Source: Oligosphaera ethanolica
GTDB taxonomy: Bacteria > Verrucomicrobiota > Lentisphaeria > Oligosphaerales > Oligosphaeraceae
Reading direction: 5' to 3'
Assembly (NCBI RefSeq): GCF_030814695.1
Contig: NZ_JAUSVL010000001.1
Span: forward strand, 2,702,227-2,766,226
Length of the DNA: 64,000 nucleotides
Below are positions 35,392 through 43,586 of this stretch, in pieces; position 1 is the first letter of the stretch; every line of letters starts with the position of its first letter. Under the pieces are notes generated by a model. It did no database searches and was not told the origin of the DNA. It saw nothing but the letters and a program-made list of their open reading frames with translations. The position numbers and the translations under genes were made by a program.

Positions 35392-35654
35392 GAGGCATGG
35401 AGCTCTTTCGAGGTTTTTTTCAGGACTTTCACGACCATTTTACCCTGATTGGTGGTACAGCCTGCGATTTGCACCTCAAAGACCTCGGAGGCTTTCGGGC
35501 TACCAAAGACATCGACATCCTGGTGCTGCTAGAACGCATGAACCGTGAATTTGCTACCCGCTTCCACCAATTCCTCCGCCGTCCCGGCGGCATTCATCCT
35601 GGGACCGCCGCCGTCCCGGCGGCATTTCAGCGCCGAAGGCGCGACCTAAGATAG
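35385..35654 (+). pseudogene. Truncated AbiEii-like nucleotidyltransferase toxin
   Basis: The first ~65 residues are a good AbiEii-type start: MVRGMELFRGFFQDF, then TLIGGTACDL and FRATKDIDILVLLE with the Gly and Asp-x-Asp of the nucleotidyltransferase site. After FHQFLRRPGG the frame runs into repeat DNA (GTCCCGGCGGCATTCATCC) and stops. Intact relatives are several hundred residues long. The rest of the gene is not found downstream, so repeat insertion went with deletion. The remaining part lacks most of the fold and should be inactive. Confidence 0.78.
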
Positions 35655-35965
35655 CCCAGGGCAAGCGACGCCGAAGGCGGCGCGTCGCCCTGGGTAAGCC
35701 CCCCGTCAGAAGCAAGCCCTGTAGGGGCGACCTAAAAGGGCGACCTAAAAGACCATCGACGATGCCTCGCAGCGCGCAATACTGCAGCAGTCAATGAGTT
35801 CCATTGCCTCTTTGGCCCCAGTCAGCTGCGCCGACTGGGGCCAAAGAGGCCGAGGAACACGGCCATAATGGGCGCGCTACCCAGGGCGGCGCGCGCTTTC
35901 AGCGCTGCTTGCCCTGGGCTATCATATTTCGCGCTTTCAGCGCTTCTGCCGCTTCGCGGCGAGGG
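35590..35965. repeat. Palindromic repeat cluster
   Basis: Two GTCCCGGCGGCATT modules, then two inverted copies of a module with GCCCAGGGCAAGCG and CGCCCTGGGTAAGC arms (35655-35700 and 35875-35925), and GCCCCAGTC/GACTGGGGC arms at 35817-35845. The same set occurs at 17835-18005. No gene is supported. Confidence 0.75.
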
Positions 35966-35967
35966 AC

Positions 35968-36187
35968 ATGGTGGCCGGTAGCGAGGTCCGAAAGAACGTT
36001 TTTCCGGCCATCGTAGTTGGCAGAAACGCGGCCATTTATTGTGGCAGGCAACACGATCGGTCTGATCATCGGACAGAATGGTGGCCGGTAGCGAGGTCCG
36101 AAAGAACGTTTTTCCGGCCATCGTAGTTGGCAGAAACGCGGCCATTTATTGTGGCAGGCAACACGATCGGTCTGATCAACGGACAGA
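35968..36187. repeat. Tandem duplication, 110-bp unit
   Basis: Two copies, 35968-36077 and 36078-36187, of a unit beginning ATGGTGGCCGGTAGCGAGGT and ending in a satellite-like GATCGGTCTGATCATCGGAC. They differ at one or two bases. The second runs into the next three-hairpin element. Confidence 0.92.
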
Positions 36188-36190
36188 TCG

Positions 36191-36304
36191 GCCAAGTTCG
36201 GCCCGGAGGGCCGGACCATGCATAACCCCGGGTGAGGCGCCCGGAGGGCGCCGCAACCCGGGGTATGACAGCAATTTAGAATTGCGCCCGGAGGGCGCCA
36301 CATT
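36191..36304 (+). repeat. Three-hairpin repeat element, copy 10
   Basis: Forward orientation, H1-H3 intact. It is followed to about 36540 by a rearranged piece of the GC-rich block (CCCGTCTCCCG, GTGCGGGCGTCCCGCCCGCAC). Confidence 0.92.
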
Positions 36305-36552
36305 GCCCCTGGCCCCGCGCCCGTCTCCCGCCCCGCGCCCGTCTCCCGTCCTCCCGCCGCGGCGCACATATCGCGGCCGTGGTGCGGGCGTCCCGCCCGC
36401 ACCGTCGCATGGGGCCAGCTCCTTACACGACATTCGAGCGGCAACCCGCAAACGTTCCCCGGTTCCGCCCCACGCCCGTCTCCCGTCCTGCCTAGCACGC
36501 CCGTCTCCCGTCCTGCCTTGCGCGGTGTCGCCTGCCACATCAAGTGGCCACA

Positions 36553-36963
36553 TTATCCCCTCCCGGCGTAACCTGCGGGTGACACAACGGGTAGCAAGTC
36601 CGTGGCGAAATGGCCCATGTCGCGCGTCACCAGGACATCGGCCTTGCCTAGAACGGCCGAGTACAGCTGCAGAGCATCTTCGAAGTCTTTATGCGGCAGA
36701 TCGACAGCCAGCCGCAGCACCTTTTCATCCAGTGGTACCACCGTGAAAATGCCCAGCATAATGCGCACGGCCTGCAATGCCTTCTCTTTGCCCAGGCGTT
36801 TCGCAACGATGTAATGGATGTTATTCAGCGATACCGCCGCGATCATGCCCCGCGCTTTGCCAGTCTCACAGTCGGCCCACACAACCGACGCCGCGTCTCG
36901 GAATGCCTCGCGGTTGAGAATGACATCCAGCAAAACATTCGTGTCAACAAAGATTTTTTTCAT
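36553..36963 (-). CDS. vapC: PIN-domain ribonuclease toxin (VapC-like)
   Basis: A 136-residue PIN nuclease. Acidic metal-binding residues sit where expected: Asp in KKIFVDTNVLLDVI at the N-terminus, the central HKDFEDALQLYSA, and TRDMGHF near the C-terminus. VapC toxins cleave tRNA or rRNA when their antitoxin is degraded. The ATG at 36963 overlaps the stop of the antitoxin gene (ATGA). Together they form an apparently complete type II toxin-antitoxin pair inside the repeat-rich array. Confidence 0.88.
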   Translation of the reverse strand: MKKIFVDTNVLLDVILNREAFRDAASVVWADCETGKARGMIAAVSLNNIHYIVAKRLGKEKALQAVRIMLGIFTVVPLDEKVLRLAVDLPHKDFEDALQLYSAVLGKADVLVTRDMGHFATDLLPVVSPAGYAGRG

Positions 36964-37226
36964 GGCGTGTCGTATTTGTCGCTGATGACATCTGCTAGTT
37001 CGCTGCGGTAGTCCCAATCATCGGGCAGGGCCGCCGACCCCTCGGCGAGCTTTCTCGCCCGCTGTGTCAAGGGCGGCAGTACGGCTCGCGCCGCAGGACT
37101 CTCGTCCAGCAGGGCAATGTAATCCGCAAACATGGCGGATATGCTTGTGTTGCGCTGTCGCGAAACCCGCCGGGCTTTGCTAATCGTGCTTGGTTCTATG
37201 CTCAATGTCAGTTTTTTGGTCGTCAT
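36960..37226 (-). CDS. vapB: Ribbon-helix-helix antitoxin (VapB-like)
   Basis: An 88-residue protein, first in the operon. The N-terminus KKLTLSIEPSTISKARRVSR followed by NTSISAMFADYI fits a ribbon-helix-helix DNA-binding domain. The acidic C-terminus (PDDWDYRSELADVI) is suited to bind the PIN active site. Its stop overlaps the toxin start by 4 bp. VapB-type proteins usually repress their own promoter, which must lie just right of 37226. Confidence 0.82.
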   Translation of the reverse strand: MTTKKLTLSIEPSTISKARRVSRQRNTSISAMFADYIALLDESPAARAVLPPLTQRARKLAEGSAALPDDWDYRSELADVISDKYDTP

Positions 37227-37358
37227 GGCGCAACTCCTCTATACGTGCCTGTTTCGAAATTACTATACGTGCGGTCAGCGTCTTTGCCAAGCCCAGCCAG
37301 GACCTGCGATGCACCGCCGCAATTCACGCCGGCGGTCGTGCTGCGGGACGCTTTTTTT

Positions 37359-38344
37359 ATCCACAGATTCCACAGATTACCGCAGATTTTTTTGAGACTG
37401 GTTGTCTGGCAGTCCAAGGCCTCTCCCGTCCTGCTGCGGCGCCCGTCTCCCGGCCGTGGAGTGGGCGTCCCGCCCACTCCGACAAGACGGCTCATTTCCC
37501 GCACTCGCCATCCACGCCGACCGTACCTGTCCCGTCTCCCGCCCGTGGTGCGGGGAGCTTTTTTATCCACAGATTCCACAGATTATCACAGATTTTTTTT
37601 GAGATTGGTTGTCTGGTAGTCCAAGGCCGTGCTGCGGGGAGCTTTTTTTATCCACAGATTCCACAGATTACCACAGATTTTTTTGAGATTGGTTGTCTGG
37701 CAGTCCAAGGCCTCTCCCGTCCTGCTGCGGCGCTCCTCTCCCGGCCGTGGAGTGGGCGTCCCGCCCACTCCGACAAGACGGCTCATTAAACCGCACTCGC
37801 CATCCACGCCGACCGTACCTGGCCCGTCTCCCGCCCGTGCTGCGGGGAGCTTTTTTATCCACAGATTCCACAGATTTTTTTGAGATTGGTTGTCTGGCAG
37901 TCCAAGGCCGTGCTGCGGGGAGCTTTTTTTATCCACAGATTCCACAGATTACCACAGATTTTTTTTGAGATTGGTTGTGTGGTAGTCCAAGGCCTCTCCC
38001 GTCCTGCTGCGGCGCTCCTCTCCCGGCCGTGGAGTGGGCGTCCCGCCCACTCCGACAAGACGGCTCATTTCCCGCACTCGCCATCCACGCCGACCGTACC
38101 TGGCCCGTCTCCCGCCCGTGCTGCGGGGAGCTTTTTTTATCCACAGATTCCACAGATTACCACAGATTTTTTTTGAGATTGGTGGTTTGGCAGTCCAAGG
38201 CCTCTCCCGTCCAGCTGCGGCGCTCCTCTCCCGGCCGTGGAGTGGGCGTCCCGCCCACTCCGACAAGACGGCTCATTAAACCGCACTCGCCATCCACGCC
38301 GACCGTACCTGTCCCGTTTCCCGGCCGTGGTGCGGGCGTCCCGC
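37359..38344. repeat. Tandem array of alternating long (~207 bp) and short (74-85 bp) units
   Basis: Units begin with ATCCACAGATTCCACAGATT at 37359, 37565, 37650, 37857, 37931 and 38139. Long units carry TGAGATTGGTTGTCTGGCAG, CTCTCCCGTCCTGCTGCGGC, the GTGGGCGTCCCGCCCAC hairpin and CATCCACGCCGACCGTACC; short units stop after the first third. Frames through it are repeat translations. Nothing gene-like is seen from 37227 to 38408. Confidence 0.9.
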
Positions 38345-38478
38345 CCGCACCGTCGCGTCGCTCGCCCCCAGTGTTACGTCGCTTACTTCCAGTTATTAGC
38401 CGCTTGCCAACCTGGATTCCCGGGAAATATAACAAGGCGCGCCTCGCGCCTTTCATTTTGAGCTGAAAAAAACGTCTG

Positions 38479-38505
38479 CCGGGCTCTCGCCCGGCTTGTT
38501 TTTTG
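38479..38505 (+). terminator. Terminator upstream of the outer IS transposase
   Basis: GCCGGGC-TCTC-GCCCGGC stem followed by TTGTTTTTT, between the left inverted repeat and the transposase start. It would block read-through transcription entering the IS. Confidence 0.75.
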
Positions 38506-38576
38506 CTTTTCATTGTTATATTATATAACTAGTTCCATCTTGTTGTTGTCTATCACTGGTTCACGGAGGCAAGACC

Positions 38577-39599
38577 ATGGCAGATTCTGAAGGCGCAGCG
38601 CCGAAACGGCGGGTTCAGGTGATCAATGGCGTTCCGCGGGTCTACGAGGACTACCCTTACTGGGACACGGAAAAAAAGCAATGCCGTCATCGGCGCACCT
38701 ACATCGGCCGTCTGGACGAGCAAGGCGCCTTCATTCCCAGCAAGTCCTACTTGGCCGGCCAGGCCTTGTCGGCTGTAGATGTGGTCAAATCGGCGGACCG
38801 TCGTTTTTACGGTGCCGGCTATTTGTTGGATCATATCGGCAAAGTGACTGGCGTTGAGGCGGATATCGCCCAGAGCTTCCCGTCCATGAAAGATCAGATC
38901 ATCTCTTTGGCCTACTTTCTGGTACAGGAGGGAGAAAGCGCCGTCTATCGTTTTCCGCGCTGGATGCTTTCCCACTGGCATCGCCTCACCCACGCATTGG
39001 GGTCACAGGGCATCAGTCGCCTGTTCGGCAGCATCACCGAGGAAGCCAAGCTGGACTTTTTCCGCCTGCAGGCCAAGCGCCGCCTGGAACGGGAATACCT
39101 TGCCTATGACACGACCAGCATCTCGTCGTACTCCGAACTGATCAAGCAGGTCAAGTACGGTCACAACAAGGATCGCGAGCGCCTGCCGCAGATCAATCTG
39201 GCCATGGTGTTTGGGGAGGAGTCGGGACTCCCCGTGTACTACCGCTTGCTGCCGGGTAACATCAGTGACATCAGCACCATGGAAAACATGATTGCCGACG
39301 CGGCGTTCCTTGAGTTCGCCAAGGTGAAACTGGTCTGGGATATGGGCTTCTTCAGCGCGAAGAATGTCAACGCCCTGTATCACGCGCACTATAAATTCAT
39401 CGGCGGCCTGCATCCGGACACGACCCTGGCCTGCAGCAGCGTGAAAGCGGTTAGGGACGGGCTGGTTCACTACGCCAACTATATTGAGGCTGACGATGTC
39501 TATTGCATCAGCACCATGATCAATTGGGACTATGCCTGGAGCATGCGCAATGGCGGTGAAGAACGGGGGAAGCGCCGCATGTACGTCCACGTGTACTAT
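38577..39599 (+). pseudogene. IS1634-family transposase, 5' part (interrupted)
   Basis: The first 341 codons of a DDE transposase, opening MADSEGAAPKRRVQVINGVP. Residues about 180-200 (YLAYDTTSISSYSELIKQ) hold the first catalytic Asp, and LVWDMGFFSAKNV the second. The frame is cut at codon 341 (Tyr-Tyr, TAC TAT) by the IS starting at 39600 and resumes in frame at 41492. After removal of the insert and one target copy, a single 552-residue transposase is restored. The open frame that runs on to 39674 includes IS sequence. Confidence 0.9.
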
Positions 39600-39611
39600 C
39601 CTAAAAGTCGG

Positions 39612-41339
39612 CTAATTGCTACACGATTCAGTTACTCCCAGCAACTTCAGGAACAGGCGATCCCTCGCCACTGATTCAGTAGTCCAGCGGCGCGTCCCGG
39701 CATCGGTCTTGACCGACGTGGTTTCGACGCAATCAAACCAGTCGAATATCTGGGCCAGCGAGCGCTGCTCCAGCCAGTTTTTCAGACCTTTCTCCAGCTT
39801 CAGCTGCTCCTTGGTCTTGTTCTCCCCGTCGGTGCCAAGCTGTTCCTCAACCGCCTTTATCTTCTTGGTGATATAGCACCTGTAGCACAGGGCCACAAAC
39901 TGGACAAATTGCCGGCCTCGCAGGGCATCCGGATACCACAGTCGTGGTCTGCGCCCGTCGACGCTTTCCTTTTCGTTCTTGAAAAGCTCCTCGATCTTTT
40001 CCCGCAGCCGGTAGTTCTCAAGGGCTTCGAAAACATCCATGGCACTATTGCTGACCAGGACGAAGTAGCCAAAGTATTTCCTGGCTCCAGCGCATTCCTC
40101 CTCATTGAAGGTCACGTGCAAGTTGCCACCACGGCCCACGCGTGACTGCACGAGATACCGGTCGATCCGTTTCTGCGCGGCCTCCGTGAACTCCGCCACG
40201 CCTTCCTCAACCTGCCTTTTGAGTTCCATCAGTCGCTGACGGAAGCTGACCTCGTGCTTGCTGACTAGATCATTGGATTTGAATACATGAAAGTACAGCC
40301 TGCGCTGCATAACCTCCTCGTCTCCAGCCTGTTTCTCCGCCCGCCGCCTCTGGCGCTGCCACGTGAAGGTATGCATGACTGACAAGGATGCGCCGGAAAC
40401 GGCGTAGTCAAAGGGGCATACCGCGCTCATCGACTCCAGTTTGTCGCGCAAGGTCTCCACGGTATCCCTTGCCATGATCACATCCGTGTCGATCAGGGTG
40501 AGGAATTTCATATTGCGACGGCACATGTCTCGGATGTTGTCATGGCTGTAGTAGCCGGTGTCCGTCGTCACCAGCGGCTTTTCAATGTCAAAGCAGTTGA
40601 GCTGTTCGATGGCATTGTCCAGGGCGATGACATCCGGAATATTTCCCGGCTGTTTGGCGAAGGCTATCGGTTCCCTGTCCTTGACAGAATACAGGGTCAA
40701 CAACTTGATGGTGTCCAGGCCGTCACGATCCTTGTTGAAGCCCCGCCGCGCTTCCTTCTGATTCTGAGAGTACGTGGAAATGGTGGTCGAATCATAGGCG
40801 ATGACGGGCTTCCTCGACAGGCGAGAGGCCCGTGCCAGAAAGTAACGCTGAATACCATCCTCGTTGCAGCCAAGTGACTTGAAGAGCTCGCCGTATACAT
40901 CTTCGCTGATGCCATACGAGTAGGGCAGATCATGCATGACCTGCCAGCTCTCGAGTCTCGGCAAGGTGTTGCCGTCCGTGCCGAGCCAGTAGCGAGCGAT
41001 GGACAGAATCTTGTCGGCATCGCCATGGCTGAAACTGGAGCGAACATCCTGGTCGATCAGGGAACCGCGACCGGCCCATTCCAGAATGTCCGTCAGACCC
41101 ACGTGCCGACGGATGGCTACGGCCTGCGCAGCTCCGAGCCCATTGGACTTCCGCGGCCGAGTCGGTACGACGTCGGCGCTTCCTGGAAGGATTTTGCCAA
41201 TCAGTTTGCTTGCGCTGGTCACGGTTTTCCTGGTCTTCTGGTCGTAGTGAGTGGTGCGCTCGTAAACGTAGGTAATCCCGCTTTTGCGCTTGATGCGAGA
41301 CTGACTGACGTGGACTTTTCCTGAATACGGCCTTGGCAT
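39612..41339 (-). CDS. IS1634-family transposase
   Basis: A complete DDE transposase of 575 residues. The first catalytic Asp is in VIAYDSTTISTYSQNQ, the second in LVTTDTGYYSHDN, and the Glu in NYRLREKIEELFKNEKES, spaced as in the IS1634 group with its long beta-strand insertion between the second Asp and the Glu. It fills nearly the whole IS. It is only distantly similar to the transposase it interrupts. Its stop lies inside the left inverted end. The IS looks intact and potentially active. Confidence 0.93.
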   Translation of the reverse strand: MPRPYSGKVHVSQSRIKRKSGITYVYERTTHYDQKTRKTVTSASKLIGKILPGSADVVPTRPRKSNGLGAAQAVAIRRHVGLTDILEWAGRGSLIDQDVRSSFSHGDADKILSIARYWLGTDGNTLPRLESWQVMHDLPYSYGISEDVYGELFKSLGCNEDGIQRYFLARASRLSRKPVIAYDSTTISTYSQNQKEARRGFNKDRDGLDTIKLLTLYSVKDREPIAFAKQPGNIPDVIALDNAIEQLNCFDIEKPLVTTDTGYYSHDNIRDMCRRNMKFLTLIDTDVIMARDTVETLRDKLESMSAVCPFDYAVSGASLSVMHTFTWQRQRRRAEKQAGDEEVMQRRLYFHVFKSNDLVSKHEVSFRQRLMELKRQVEEGVAEFTEAAQKRIDRYLVQSRVGRGGNLHVTFNEEECAGARKYFGYFVLVSNSAMDVFEALENYRLREKIEELFKNEKESVDGRRPRLWYPDALRGRQFVQFVALCYRCYITKKIKAVEEQLGTDGENKTKEQLKLEKGLKNWLEQRSLAQIFDWFDCVETTSVKTDAGTRRWTTESVARDRLFLKLLGVTESCSN

Positions 41340-41355
41340 CGTGTTCTCCTTTGCT

Positions 41356-41437
41356 TAACGTGTAGCAATAATTACTTTGATTGCTACATGTTAAAATGCA
41401 AGTAAAAAGCCCAACTTTTCCCGTGGAAAAATTGGGC
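41356..41437 (-). promoter_or_regulatory. Palindrome and terminator-like hairpin upstream of inner IS transposase
   Basis: TTAACGTGTAGCAAT and ATTGCTACATGTTAA form an inverted repeat (41356-41396) directly before the transposase, an apparent operator or transposase site. Next to it, GCCCAACTTTTCC and GGAAAAATTGGGC (41410-41438) form a hairpin that could stop incoming transcription. Confidence 0.6.
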
Positions 41438-41491
41438 TGCGCGCGTTTTCAGCGATTTCGTGCGACAACTAGCCGACTTTTAGGGTACTAT

Positions 41492-42127
41492 AATGAGCAG
41501 CGCGCGGCGGCGGAAAGGGCCCAGTTCAACCACGACCTGAAGGAACTCAAGACCGCCGTGCAAAGTGGCAAAGCCACGGACGCGCAGCTGAAGAGGGCGC
41601 AACGGCTGCTGACCATCAAAACCACACCGGTCAAGGGAACTCGAGTCGAGTACAATGATGAGGCTATCAAGCAGCACACGAACGATTTTGGCTACTTCGT
41701 GCTGTTGTCCAATGACGTGAAAGAAGGAGACAAGGCTCTGGAGTGCTACCGGAACAAGGACCTGGTGGAAAAAACCTTCAACAATCTGAAGAACCGCCTG
41801 GATTTCAACCGCACGCTGGTCAGTTCGGTTGAAAACCTCGAAGGCAAGCTGTTCGTGGAATTTGTCGCTCTGATCTACATCTCCTACATGCACAAGGTCA
41901 TGAAAAGCAAGAATCTGTACCGCAACTATTCCATCCAGAGCCTGCTGGATGAACTCGACGTCATTGAGCGTTTCGACTATCAGGGGCAACGCGCACGATA
42001 CAGCGAAATCACTGAAAAACAACGGCAAATCTACGAGGCCTTCGGTATTCTGGCCCCCGATGGCAAGCCGTCCAAGACCTACAAGCCGGAGGCGGCGGCC
42101 GCCGCCACCCTCGCCCCGGAGGCATAG
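41492..42127 (+). pseudogene. IS1634-family transposase, 3' part
   Basis: The last 211 residues of the interrupted transposase, resuming with NEQRAAAERAQFNHDLKELK. The catalytic Glu region ECYRNKDLVEKTFNNLKNRL is here. The stop codon TAG at 42125 overlaps the first base of the right inverted repeat. Some frame upstream of 41492 belongs to the inner IS. The two parts are of equal quality and frame, so inactivation came from the insertion alone. Confidence 0.9.
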
Positions 42128-42151
42128 TTATATTTCCCGGGAATCCAGGTT

Positions 42152-42278
42152 AATAAGTGATGAATACTCTTGGGCGCGTTCAGTAAAAAAACTTTCCGAC
42201 GAGCTGATTTCTGCGAAACAGGAATCCGATGCGCGGCATTCGGCAAAGTCGCTTACAGGGCGTTCTGCGCAGTCCTGA
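42152..42278 (+). pseudogene. 3' remnant of a glycosyltransferase-like gene
   Basis: Right of the IS end an open frame reads ISDEYSWARSVKKLSDELIS and stops at 42278, 6 bp before the next glycosyltransferase. The YSWxRSxxKL pattern is common at the C-terminus of GT4 glycosyltransferases. No matching 5' part exists left of the IS at 38409, which fits a deletion at this border. Identification from so short a stretch is tentative. Confidence 0.4.
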
Positions 42279-42284
42279 CAGTCT

Positions 42285-43586
42285 ATGAACATACTTCATT
42301 ATCTCATCGGTCCACGGCGTGGCGGGGGGCTAAACCGCTACGCTCGTGACCTCGCAGTGGCGCAGATGCAGGGTGGTCATGACGTCACGATGCTCTATCC
42401 CGTCGGGGGAATTTTCCCGGCACGTACAGCCTCTATACAAACTGCCCGTGACTACAAGGGTGTTCGCTGTTTTCGTCTCAAGGGCGGAAAGCCCGTACCC
42501 CTGCTTGAAGGGCTCGGCTCTCCGGAAATGATATTGGGAGACGCACACCGCTTGAGTGATACACAGGTGCAGGCCTTCTACGCGGTGGTACGACCGGATG
42601 TCCTTCACATCCATACATGGATGGGCTTCCCAGAGGAACTACTACCCTTTTTCAAAAAACATGGCTGTAAGCTGGTTTATACGACACACGATTATTTTGG
42701 TCTTTGCCCAAAGGTCAATTTCATTGATTCAGAAGGACGACTCTGCGAGCAATACGATAATGTTAAATGCAGCCGGTGTAATGCGCATGCTCCCAGTGAG
42801 CATTTTCTTGCCCTAAGAAACTGTGAGTTTCTGATGCGCTTCAAAGAGTTGCTTAAGCCGGTACTTAACCTCCGTAAGGAGAACCGGCCCAGTGGTAGCT
42901 CGATTGAATGCAACACGCAAGATTACGATGCACTGCGGGAACACTACCTGTCATTGTTAAGACAGTGCAATGTCATTCATTGTAACAGCCAAGTGTCAAA
43001 GCGTATCTACGAAAGATACCTGCCTAATGCAGCTTTCAGGGTGTTACCTATAACGCACGGTGGGATTCACTGGCAGCCACAGGAAGAGACTCTTGATGCT
43101 TCGCGTGTGCGGATTGGTTTTAGCGGCCCAACTGCGTCCTTCAAGGGACTTCCGTTGCTGTTGGATGTTCTCAAGCGATTGCCACAGACAAACTGGCAGC
43201 TGGATGTCTGGGGCACGGGAATTACTAAGACAGAGGGGCCTGTACGCTACCGTGGAAATTACTCGGATCCACGGGAGGCTTTTTGTGAACTTGATTTGCT
43301 GGTTGTTCCCTCAATCTGTTTTGAAACATTCGGCTTCATTGTTGCAGAGGCGCTATCGTCTGGTGTGCCTGTGCTGTGTGCGGATACTGTCGGCGCACAA
43401 TGCTTGGTGGATTCCTCCATGGTCTATCACGGCGAAGCGGGGTTGCGAGATCGTTTGGCCGACCTACTAAGGCACCCGGAACAACTGAAAGCCTTGCGCA
43501 AGAAACTTATTGATGGCCAACAGATAACTGGTTCAATGGATAATCATGCTTCTGACATGATAAATCTGTATTGCATCTGCCAATGA
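42285..43586 (+). CDS. GT4-family glycosyltransferase
   Basis: A 433-residue retaining glycosyltransferase of the GT-B fold. The N-terminal acceptor domain starts MNILHYLIGPRRGGGLNRYA with the glycine-rich loop, followed by RPDVLHIHTWMG and YTTHDYFGLCPK. A short Cys cluster (NVKCSRCNAHAPS) follows. The C-terminal donor domain holds RIGFSGPTASFKGLPLLLD and PSICFETFGFIVAEALSSG, the EX7E-like sugar-nucleotide site. Its stop overlaps the next gene (ATGA). It is AT-richer than the rest of the window. Acts in surface polysaccharide assembly; donor and acceptor unknown. Confidence 0.9.
   Translation: MNILHYLIGPRRGGGLNRYARDLAVAQMQGGHDVTMLYPVGGIFPARTASIQTARDYKGVRCFRLKGGKPVPLLEGLGSPEMILGDAHRLSDTQVQAFYAVVRPDVLHIHTWMGFPEELLPFFKKHGCKLVYTTHDYFGLCPKVNFIDSEGRLCEQYDNVKCSRCNAHAPSEHFLALRNCEFLMRFKELLKPVLNLRKENRPSGSSIECNTQDYDALREHYLSLLRQCNVIHCNSQVSKRIYERYLPNAAFRVLPITHGGIHWQPQEETLDASRVRIGFSGPTASFKGLPLLLDVLKRLPQTNWQLDVWGTGITKTEGPVRYRGNYSDPREAFCELDLLVVPSICFETFGFIVAEALSSGVPVLCADTVGAQCLVDSSMVYHGEAGLRDRLADLLRHPEQLKALRKKLIDGQQITGSMDNHASDMINLYCICQ

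Larger units (their letters stand above)
39600..41484 (-). mobile_element. IS1634-like insertion sequence (inner)
   Basis: 1885 bp with imperfect inverted ends CCTAAAAGTCGGCTAATTGC / CCTAAAAGTCGGCTAGTTGT, flanked by a 7-bp duplication GTACTAT (39593-39599 and 41485-41491). It carries one leftward transposase gene. TTGCTACA motifs recur at both ends and in the promoter palindrome. Confidence 0.95.
38409..42151 (+). mobile_element. IS1634-like insertion sequence (outer), interrupted by a second IS
   Basis: Bounded by perfect 25-bp inverted repeats starting AACCTGGATTCCCGGGAAAT at 38409-38433 and mirrored at 42127-42151. The inner 1885 bp (39600-41484) plus one 7-bp target copy are a later insertion; without them the element is 1851 bp with one transposase gene. 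No duplication of flanking bases is seen, so the neighbouring DNA has probably been rearranged. Confidence 0.9.

Noticed and set aside
37359-38344. Possible CRISPR array
   Set aside because: Units are 74-208 bp, contiguous and without unique spacers; no cas genes nearby.
30781-38408. Integron cassette array
   Set aside because: No integrase and no attC-like sites; the boundaries are long interspersed repeats, so homologous recombination is the simpler explanation.
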